In this document: piece by piece, positions 8,279 to 13,754 of the stretch
Layout: every line of letters starts with the position of its first letter
Position numbering within the stretch: the stretch's first letter is position 1
DNA from: Thermococci archaeon
Lineage (GTDB): Archaea > Methanobacteriota_B > Thermococci > Thermococcales > Thermococcaceae
NCBI GenBank assembly: GCA_003663535.1
Contig: QMUE01000008.1
Coordinates: 1 to 13,983 of the forward strand
Length of the DNA stretch: 13,983 nucleotides
Direction of reading: 5' to 3'
Notes under the pieces: model-generated
The model's input: the letters and a program-made list of their open reading frames with translations, nothing else
Database searches by the model: none
Told to the model about the DNA's origin: nothing
Program-made: the position numbers and the translations under genes

Positions 8279-8690
8279 ATGATAGCAGTGTTCCATAGGA
8301 CACTAAAGAATTCTGGAGATTTTTTGATTTTTGAGCGAGGTAAAAAAACTTGTAGAGGGCACATTGAATGAGCCTATAATAGTGAGCGAGGCTTGGAAAT
8401 CCCTAGAGGAAGCTCTCCCTTCCGGAGTAAACATAAAAGATATCGATGCCATAATTATTCCAGGCGGCCCTGGAATCACAAAAAATATCCAAAAAACATA
8501 TCCATTTCTCAGAGAGGCCCTTGATCGGGGTATACTCACAATATTTTTAGGAGCCGGCTCTTACATGTTCCCCTGTAGTATTACCGCAATGCATTCCAAA
8601 CTAGATGGGAAAATAAACACGCTTCTTTATTCTCCTAGTCTTAGCTTTCAGAACTTACCCCTTCTTTCAGTCTTATTGATGACTAGGTAA
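8279..8690 (+). pseudogene. Broken polysaccharide pyruvyltransferase-family gene (frameshift at an A7 run, truncated 3' end)
   Basis: An ATG at 8279, 21 bp after neuB and with GGTGA upstream, opens MIAVFHRTLKNSGDFLIFERG, the NxGD amino terminus of pyruvyltransferases. The frame closes after about 30 codons. Removing one A from the seven at 8342-8348 joins it to a second frame reading KKLVEGTLNEP, then DIDAIIIPGGPGITKN, REALDRGILTIFLGAGSYMF. This is the family's GG-containing Rossmann-like half. Family members are about 300-400 residues; here recognisable sequence stops near 8575, and the frame ends at 8690 inside the converging gene, so at least half is missing. The intact enzyme would ketalise sugars with pyruvate from PEP. 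Position suggests it was the last gene of the nonulosonate operon. The single-base shift could be a sequencing error or slippage, but the truncation is independent of it. Confidence 0.78.
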
Positions 8691-9520
8691 AATAGTTCTT
8701 GAGGCTTCCCTATGAGTTCTCCAGTATTGCTGCTGAAAAATCCATGATCCGAGTGGTCACCCCCATATGGACTTCCAGGCACAGGCTCCATTCCATGATC
8801 TGAGATTATGTAAAGTATATCGTTCTCGTCAAGTTTCTTGGAGACTTTCTCAACAAGTCGGTTTAGGTCAAAGTAAATATTCATAAGCTTTAGTTTTTTT
8901 CCAATGTAGAAATGAGAAATCTCGTCGAGAAACGGAGTATACCAGAATACAAGCTCGTAATCGTTATCAAGCGCCCCAAAAAGTGCTCTTCTATCCTGTT
9001 CGTAAATCTTCATGGCATATTCCACGAGAGGCTTGAGATTACCCTTTACGGCTTCTTTCATAGCTTTCCTAACTTCATCATTAGAAACATTGCGTCCATA
9101 CGAGGGAATGCCATTAGTCCAAGTCTTGTCAAAGTAGTCGAAGATTGTTTTATACTTCTTGTTCCTAAGGAGGTAATCGTAGGTAGCTTGCATGGGTCTG
9201 GGAGTCAATGCGTCGCCTAATCGTCTCCTTATAGGAAGAGGGAGTATCTTAACTCCCAACTTAACATACCAGGGAGTTTTGGTCCGACTTATATTGCTTC
9301 GAGCAGTGACAAATTTTATTCTTTTTATGAATAGTTCTTCTATCTCTGGGACCTTTCTTCCAGTAAGCATGGAGGCCCAAATTGGAGGAGTAACTATCAC
9401 TTTGAAATCTGAGAGATCTGTTTTGGTATAAGCATTTTGTTTTATATATTTTAGATCCCACTCTTCAACTAGATTGTACTCGAGACCATCAATCCCCAAT
9501 ATTATTATCCTTCCGTTCAT
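8648..9520 (-). CDS. Alkaline-phosphatase-superfamily phosphodiesterase / nucleotide pyrophosphatase-like enzyme
   Basis: This 290-residue protein is a metal-dependent hydrolase of the type I phosphodiesterase group of the alkaline phosphatase superfamily. Metal and catalytic residues can be followed along the chain. Asp11 lies in IILGIDGLEYN, and the likely nucleophile Thr44 in VTPPIWASMLTG. Asp199 and His203 lie in FLDEISHF, Asp241/His242 in IISDHGMEP, and a His of GDHSDHGFF (256 or 259). All expected ligands are present, so it looks active. No signal peptide is seen, suggesting a cytoplasmic role, for example on a nucleotide-sugar, polyprenyl-phosphate sugar or phosphoglycan; the substrate is unknown. 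The start is the ATG at 9520-9518, with GAGGGG 5 nt upstream, rather than the longer open frame to 9583. It is alone on its strand, converges on the pyruvyltransferase remnant and overlaps its tail by 43 bp. Confidence 0.83.
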   Translation of the reverse strand: MNGRIIILGIDGLEYNLVEEWDLKYIKQNAYTKTDLSDFKVIVTPPIWASMLTGRKVPEIEELFIKRIKFVTARSNISRTKTPWYVKLGVKILPLPIRRRLGDALTPRPMQATYDYLLRNKKYKTIFDYFDKTWTNGIPSYGRNVSNDEVRKAMKEAVKGNLKPLVEYAMKIYEQDRRALFGALDNDYELVFWYTPFLDEISHFYIGKKLKLMNIYFDLNRLVEKVSKKLDENDILYIISDHGMEPVPGSPYGGDHSDHGFFSSNTGELIGKPQELFYLVINKTERRGKF

Positions 9521-9572
9521 TTTTACCCCTCTTGCTTTTTTCGAGAGATGTAATAATAAAATTTTTGTTTTT

Positions 9573-9580
9573 GTATAAAA
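9573..9580 (-). promoter_or_regulatory. Candidate TATA box for the phosphodiesterase gene
   Basis: The minus strand reads TTTTATAC, close to the archaeal TATA consensus. Transcription would start near 9550, leaving a ~30-nt leader containing GAGGGG (9531-9526). A second A/T-rich box (TTTTATTATTA, 9563-9553) is an alternative that would give a ~12-nt leader. Confidence 0.38.
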
Positions 9581-9747
9581 CAATTGAAATGAAATAGAAA
9601 TCCCATAGTTGAGCTTAAGACGTTGTGCTAAGTGCTAACCATAATTGTTTGCCTGTTGTATTATTTGTTCCTGGAGTCGCGGAAAGTTGTCAAATTGTTA
9701 GTTCAGATTCTACCAAAATTTTTAATACTAATAAGAAGTAAAGGACC

Positions 9748-9756
9748 ATATAAATT
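9748..9756 (+). promoter_or_regulatory. Candidate TATA box for the sulfotransferase-glycosyltransferase pair
   Basis: ATATAAATT stands about 55-60 bp before the ATG at 9811. Initiation ~25 bp downstream (near 9780) would fall after the in-frame ATG at 9763, supporting 9811 as the true start. The remainder of the 9584-9747 spacer shows no coding or repeat structure that I can identify. Confidence 0.42.
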
Positions 9757-9810
9757 TAGATAATGAGATCAAAACTTAAAAAGACAACCCAAAAACAGGG
9801 AGGAGGTATA

Positions 9811-10788
9811 ATGTTAAGATCAATGAGATGTTTAATTGAATCGCTTGGATCCCTCATTAATGATTCTTTGAATGAAAAGGAGGCTATTTTGATATTTGGA
9901 ACCCCCCGTGGTGGTACAACGTGGGTTATGGAGATTTTAGAAACACTCCCTGAGTACAAGTCAATTTTCGAGCCATTCCATAAAGACTGGTTTCCGGAAG
10001 TCCAAAAACTAAAAATAAACCCTTATCGTCCCTACGTGTATTTTGAAGACCTAAACCCTGCACTCAAAGAGTATTTGACAAAAGTTTTCAAAGGGGAAAT
10101 AGTGAGTAAAAGCCCCCGCTATCGTCTTACCCTAGAGAACATTTACAAAAGAATACTTGCTAAAAAAGCAGTAGTGAAGTTTGTTCGCGCGAACCGTCTC
10201 TTACCATGGATAGCCAACAATTTCAACGTAAAGGGAATGTTTTTTGTAATACGCCATCCATGCGCCACAATTGCTTCCCAATTAGAAACGGGAATTAGAG
10301 GACACTTTATGCCAAAGAATACTCCCATACCAAAGGAAATAGTGCTCTCTTCCATTTCTGAGATTAGAGAATTAAGAGACAATGAAGAATTAATAAACAA
10401 GATAAAAACGATAAAAACTCAGGCAGAAATCCTAGCAGCAATATGGAGCATAGACAATTATTTGCCCCTCTACTATCAAAGAAAATTTGAATGGTATACT
10501 CTCGTGTACGAATCACTAGTAGCAAATCCTGAAAAAGAAATAGAAAGCATGTTCTCGTATATCAATGAAGAAGTTCCAGAGAAGGTTTATTCAAAAATAA
10601 GGAAGCCAAGCACGACAACTCATGATCCGAGGTACTTAGGAACGACAAAGCAACTCATAAAATGGAAGAAAAAGCTTTCAGAGAGACAAGTTAAAAACAT
10701 ATTAAAGGTAGTGCACTGGTTTGGGTTAGATTTTTATACCGAAGATCCAGAACCAGACTATGATGCTTTAAGAAAATGGATCCCTTAA
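9811..10788 (+). CDS. PAPS-dependent sulfotransferase, probably acting on a glycan
   Basis: The 325-residue protein would transfer a sulfuryl group from 3'-phosphoadenylyl sulfate to an acceptor, plausibly a sugar of the glycan built by the neighbours. The phosphosulfate loop is ILIFGTPRGGTTWV, with TPRGGTTW at residues 31-38. The 3'-phosphate site is FVIRHPCATIASQ, with Arg148 and Ser156 spaced by eight, exactly as in characterised sulfotransferases. SIFEPFHKDWF after the loop and the Trp/His-rich middle fit carbohydrate-type members. ATG 9811 has GGAGGAGGT just upstream and is preferred over ATG 9763. The ATG of the following glycosyltransferase lies 20 nt past the stop, so the pair is one transcript. 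Substrate is unknown, and PAPS-making genes are not in the window. Sulfated surface glycans are known in some archaea, which makes the role reasonable. Confidence 0.85.
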   Translation: MLRSMRCLIESLGSLINDSLNEKEAILIFGTPRGGTTWVMEILETLPEYKSIFEPFHKDWFPEVQKLKINPYRPYVYFEDLNPALKEYLTKVFKGEIVSKSPRYRLTLENIYKRILAKKAVVKFVRANRLLPWIANNFNVKGMFFVIRHPCATIASQLETGIRGHFMPKNTPIPKEIVLSSISEIRELRDNEELINKIKTIKTQAEILAAIWSIDNYLPLYYQRKFEWYTLVYESLVANPEKEIESMFSYINEEVPEKVYSKIRKPSTTTHDPRYLGTTKQLIKWKKKLSERQVKNILKVVHWFGLDFYTEDPEPDYDALRKWIP

Positions 10789-10808
10789 AATTAATTGGAG
10801 GAAACTTT

Positions 10809-11693
10809 ATGCAAGACCTTGAAGATGTTACTGTGGGGTTGAAAACTTTTTATAGAACCAAAAGACTTGAGATGACATTAAACTCTTTAATTGGTCTAGG
10901 AGTAAAAGAAGTTATTGTAGCAGATGACGGCCCAGAAGACCCAATAAAAGAAAAAATTTATGAAAGGATGAAACAACATTTACCTCTAAAAGTTTTGAAA
11001 TTGCCCTATGATGCTGGACTAGGTTATGGTCGCAAAGAAATTGTTAAACACACTAAAACCAAGTATTTGCTAATAATTGATGACGATATGAAAGTCCCCC
11101 ATAATATCTCTTTTTTAAAAAACATTCTTGAAAGAGATAAACTTCTTGGAGGAGTCAGTGGATGTTGGATAGAGTATGGAAAACTCAAATGTGGTGCTCA
11201 CAACTTGGATTGTAAGGACAGGTTCTTGATAAGACATGATCCTGACAATATTAAAATTAAAACAACCGAAGAAGGAATTCCATACGTTTATTTTGACTTT
11301 ATACCAAATTCTGCGCTTTTCAGGAGAAGAGCATTAAAGGACTATTGCTGGGACGAAAATTACATAATAAATTTTGAACATTTGGACTTTTATTGGGGTC
11401 ATAAGCAACTAGGTAAATGGAAATTTGCAGTGACCCCAACAGTATTTTTTGAGCATTATCCAGGGGGTAGTAAAACTTACAAGAAATTTAGACTCAGCAA
11501 GGAGAGGTACAAAAAATCAAAAGAATATTTTCTAAAAAAGTGGAATTTAAATGGAATCATTAACATTAGGACAGGTTTTCTGAAACAAGATCTCTCCCCA
11601 ATAGGTACAATGTGGCTCTGGCTGAAGAAACATGTTCCATTCAGAGTTTTACCCTATCTCGTTAAGATAGAAGAGAATTGGCCGTTTAAGTGA
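10809..11693 (+). CDS. GT-A-fold glycosyltransferase, GT2/GT12-like
   Basis: This 294-residue protein has a GT-A nucleotide-sugar domain. VTVGLKTFYRTKRL opens the fold. VIVADDG puts an acidic pair at residues 39-40, and YLLIIDDDM places the metal-binding DDD at 91-93. DAGLGYGRKEIVKHTKTK between them resembles the GN-x-L-...-T-x-TKY pattern of the beta-1,4-N-acetylgalactosaminyltransferase (GT12) group more than ordinary GT2. In the second half, GGVSGCWIEYG, FIPNSALFRRRAL and WDENYIINFEHLDFYWGHKQ provide the probable acceptor site and catalytic acid. There is no membrane segment. The ATG at 10809 follows GGAGG by 7 nt; the longer frame from 10776 overlaps the sulfotransferase end. Pairing with the sulfotransferase suggests that both act on the same residue or branch. 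The sugar cannot be named. Confidence 0.82.
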   Translation: MQDLEDVTVGLKTFYRTKRLEMTLNSLIGLGVKEVIVADDGPEDPIKEKIYERMKQHLPLKVLKLPYDAGLGYGRKEIVKHTKTKYLLIIDDDMKVPHNISFLKNILERDKLLGGVSGCWIEYGKLKCGAHNLDCKDRFLIRHDPDNIKIKTTEEGIPYVYFDFIPNSALFRRRALKDYCWDENYIINFEHLDFYWGHKQLGKWKFAVTPTVFFEHYPGGSKTYKKFRLSKERYKKSKEYFLKKWNLNGIINIRTGFLKQDLSPIGTMWLWLKKHVPFRVLPYLVKIEENWPFK

Positions 11694-11702
11694 GGGGCAT
11701 GC

Positions 11703-11722
11703 TTTCTTTTCTAAAATTTTTT
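11703..11722 (+). terminator. Oligo-T terminator for the plus-strand sulfotransferase pair
   Basis: Ten bases after the glycosyltransferase stop the plus strand has TTTCTTTTCT and then a run of six T (11717-11722). Archaeal transcription commonly ends at such T-rich stretches without a stem. The opposing gene begins its own end at 11775, so this short spacer serves convergent units. Confidence 0.45.
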
Positions 11723-11755
11723 AGTAACTTAAAGTCCTGACCCTATAAATTACAC

Positions 11756-11760
11756 AAAAA
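11756..11760 (-). terminator. Short T run after the minus-strand GT2 gene
   Basis: Read on the minus strand, GATTTTTGTG occurs 15 bp past the stop of the GT2 gene. A run of five T is a weak archaeal stop signal on its own. Confidence 0.3.
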
Positions 11761-11774
11761 TCTCACTTTGATTA

Positions 11775-12767
11775 TCATAACTTCCTTTCTTTAATTTTAG
11801 ATATTAATCGGGCCGCCCACTCTAAATCCATTTTACAGTAGGAGTAGCTTATGCCCAAGAGTGCATAAAGCTTCTTCAAGAAAGAACCTTTACTCAATGT
11901 CTCCCTAAAATAGTGCCTGGCTTCGTTCCACCTGTTATTAGTCAAAGCCTGCTTTCCTAAGGCAAAATAAACTGAGGCAAGTCTTTGGTCATATATAGAA
12001 TACACATCTTCAACACTTATCCTCATTTTAGTTCTAACTTCGGGTGGCAATTTTTCAAAAAATTCTATGGAATATTTCTTTGCTCTCCCCACATACTTTT
12101 TCATACGTGATGTTACCTGATCTCTATGCCTTCTCCAATAGCCCACTATTTCATCAATAGGGTAAAATTTGCCAATCAAACTTAATTCCAGCCAGGTGGG
12201 ATAATCAACAAAAGGTGTGTATTCTGCTTGCTTAAACCCCCCAATAGACAGCAGATCCTCCCTACGGATCATTACCGTGGATGCTGGAATAAAATTTCGG
12301 CAAAGAAGTTTTTCAGTATTTTTTATTTTAGATTCAAACTTAAATTGTTCGATATTCTTAGGTATAATATCAAATATTTTACCTTCAGAATCTACAAGGC
12401 CGGCTTTTCCCCAACTTAATACAACGTCTTTGTCCTTAAAAACCCGGATTTGCTTTTCTAACTTATCAGGTGGCCAAAAATCATCTCCTTCAAGTACTGC
12501 AATGAGCTCTCCATCTGAAAATTTTAACGCTCTATTATATGTCTTCTTCAATCCCCAGATACCAACATGTTTTTGTCTTATGTAGTGAATTCTCTCATCC
12601 TTGAATTTTTCGATTTTTTCTGGTGTTTTGTCAGTTGATCCGTCATCTACGATTATCATCTCCCAATTAGGATAAGTTTGGGATAGAACACTTTCAATGC
12701 ACTTCTCAATATATTTCTCGTGATTATATGTGGGGGTTATAATGCTTACTAAAGGATTCTCTTTCAT
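11775..12767 (-). CDS. Family 2 glycosyltransferase with a TPR-like carboxy-terminal tail
   Basis: The 330-residue protein begins with a GT2 catalytic domain. PLVSIITPTYNHEKYI and SVLSQTYPNWEMIIVDDGSTD are present, with the acidic pair at residues 41-42. YNRALKFSDGELIAVLEGDDFW follows, with the metal-binding Asp95-Asp96. FIPASTVMIRREDL, SIGGF and YPTWLELSL complete the domain to about residue 215. After a basic stretch, residues ~250-320 form a helical segment that reads like a tetratricopeptide unit (ASVYFALGKQALTNNRWNEA RHYFRETL) followed by a second weaker one. In other GT2 proteins such tails mediate partner contacts. ATG 12767 has GGTGGTGA about 5 nt upstream. It is a single-gene unit, convergent with the sulfotransferase pair, and an IS982 element lies directly behind its promoter. 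Donor and acceptor are unknown. Confidence 0.88.
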   Translation of the reverse strand: MKENPLVSIITPTYNHEKYIEKCIESVLSQTYPNWEMIIVDDGSTDKTPEKIEKFKDERIHYIRQKHVGIWGLKKTYNRALKFSDGELIAVLEGDDFWPPDKLEKQIRVFKDKDVVLSWGKAGLVDSEGKIFDIIPKNIEQFKFESKIKNTEKLLCRNFIPASTVMIRREDLLSIGGFKQAEYTPFVDYPTWLELSLIGKFYPIDEIVGYWRRHRDQVTSRMKKYVGRAKKYSIEFFEKLPPEVRTKMRISVEDVYSIYDQRLASVYFALGKQALTNNRWNEARHYFRETLSKGSFLKKLYALLGISYSYCKMDLEWAARLISKIKERKL

Positions 12768-12817
12768 CTATCACCACCTTTGGAGACTCAATGCCTCTCA
12801 TTATTCTACACTACCCT

Positions 12818-12828
12818 AATTTTTAATA
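12818..12828 (-). promoter_or_regulatory. Candidate TATA box of the GT2 gene, abutting the IS end
   Basis: The minus strand reads TATTAAAAATT, ending exactly where the left inverted repeat of the IS982 element begins (12829). A start near 12795 would leave a leader of about 28 nt with the GGTGGTGA ribosome site. Any BRE element upstream of this box would be supplied by the IS end itself. Confidence 0.4.
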
Positions 12829-12841
12829 ACCCTAGTTCCCA
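12829..12841 (+). repeat. Left terminal inverted repeat of the IS982 element
   Basis: ACCCTAGTTCCCA; the reverse complement occurs perfectly at 13742-13754. Outside it the two flanks differ at the first base, which sets the boundary. Confidence 0.85.
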
Positions 12842-12854
12842 TCGGGTCGTTAGG

Positions 12855-12861
12855 TTTATAT
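12855..12861 (+). promoter_or_regulatory. TATA box of the IS982 transposase gene
   Basis: TTTATAT lies 34-40 bp before the ATG at 12895, inside the element. With initiation ~25 bp downstream, a leader of about 10 nt would contain GGTGGT (12885-12890) as ribosome site. Confidence 0.45.
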
Positions 12862-12894
12862 CCATTTAAATTTTTTGAGTGATTGGTGGTTGTT

Positions 12895-13751
12895 ATGAAC
12901 TTTCAGGAAGAAATCCTGCTCATAAAATCTGAGATTTGCCCAATAATCAGCAAACACTACCCGAAAAACACCCACAGGGAAGTAATCAGCCTCTACGCGT
13001 AACGCGCAATACTGGCACACTTACACTTCGGAGGAATTTACAAGCACGCTTACAGAGTGCTAATCGAAGAAATGAAGCTCTTCCCAAAAATCAGGTACAA
13101 CAAACTGACAGAACGCTTAAACAGGCACGAGAAACTCCTGCTCCTGGCGCAGGAAGAATTGTTCAAAAACCACGCTAGAGAATACGTCAGAATAATGGAT
13201 TCAAAACCAGTTGAGACAAAAGAACTTGCAAGAAAAAACAGGAAGGAGAAGAGAGGCTCTTCAGAAATCATAACTGAAAAACCTGCAGTTGGTTTTGTCC
13301 CGTCTAAAAAAAGTTCTACTATGGGTACAAGCTGACGTGTTACTCTGACGGGAATCTCTTGGCCTTACTGTCCGTTGATCCGGCGAATAAGCATGATGTG
13401 AATGTTGTCAGGGAAAAATTCTGGGGAATTGTTGAGAAGTTCACTGGTTGTTTTCTGTTTTTGGATAAGGGGTATATTAGTGGAGAACTTGAGGAGGAGT
13501 TCCGGCAGTTTGGGGTTGTTTACACGCCAGTAAAGCGGGAGAATCAGATTAGTGACTTGGAGGAGAAGAAGTTTTACAAGTACTTGTCTGATTTTCGCAG
13601 GCGGATTGAAACGCTGTTTTCTAAGCTGGATGCTTTCCTGTTAAATCCTAATCGGAGTGTTAGTCTGAGAGGCTTGGCTGTTAAAATTTTGGGGGCAATT
13701 CTGGCCATGAATCTGGATAGATTATACAACTTCACAGGTGGTGGGAACTAG
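12895..13751 (+). pseudogene. IS982-family transposase with an in-frame stop and a frameshift
   Basis: The reading frame starts at ATG 12895 (MNFQEEILLIKSEICP), behind GGTGGT. It is broken by a TAA at 13000-13002 after EVISLYA. The same frame then resumes (RAILAHLHFGGIYKHAYRVL, KLFPKIRYNKLTERLNRHEK) and runs to KPAVGFVPS. At an A7 run (13306-13312) it must shift by one base to continue as KKKFYYGYKLTCYSDGN through to NLDRLYNFTGGGN. The DDE residues of the cut-and-paste transposase all survive: Asp in IMDSKP (13198), Asp in FLDKGY (13464) and Glu in RRRIETLF (13608). A reconstructed protein would be about 285 residues, near normal for IS982. The stop alone should abolish activity, so the element probably moves only if another copy acts in trans. 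Confidence 0.85.
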
Positions 13752-13754
13752 GGT
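13742..13754 (-). repeat. Right terminal inverted repeat of the IS982 element
   Basis: TGGGAACTAGGGT on the plus strand, the exact complement of the left end. It includes the transposase stop codon. Confidence 0.85.

Larger units (their letters stand above)
12829..13754 (+). mobile_element. IS982-family insertion sequence, 926 bp, transposase inactivated
   Basis: The element is delimited by perfect 13-bp terminal inverted repeats, ACCCTAGTTCCCA at 12829-12841 and its complement at 13742-13754. It encloses a single transposase reading direction whose stop codon (TAG, 13749-13751) lies within the right repeat. Size, ends and the DDE-type protein fit IS982. I recall the transposase as close to copies in Pyrococcus furiosus (ISPfu3-like), but could not compare it. 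Flanking bases (TTTTAATA on the left, GTAATGTT on the right) are not identical, so no target duplication is evident. It is either old or its flanks have been rearranged. Confidence 0.85.

Noticed and set aside
8331..8690. A stand-alone 119-residue protein from the TTG at 8331
   Set aside because: No ribosome site precedes the TTG, and the preceding 50 bp encode the missing family amino terminus in another frame, so this is the second part of a broken pyruvyltransferase.
8677..8736. Possible C/D-box guide RNA (TGATGA ... CTGA, plus strand)
   Set aside because: The C box lacks the purine before TGATGA, no proper D'/C' pair or flanking stem is visible, and the span lies within the phosphodiesterase coding end.
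12813..12836. Direct repeat ACCCTAAT / ACCCTAGT just outside and at the IS left end
   Set aside because: Only 7 of 8 bases match, the 16-bp spacing has no known meaning and the same pattern is absent on the right side, so it is not a convincing target duplication.
13306..13312. Programmed ribosomal -1 frameshift in the IS982 transposase
   Set aside because: The zero-frame codons are TCT AAA AAA AGT, which do not form a good slippery heptamer, and the upstream TAA at 13000 would already stop translation; mutation or slippage of A7 is simpler.
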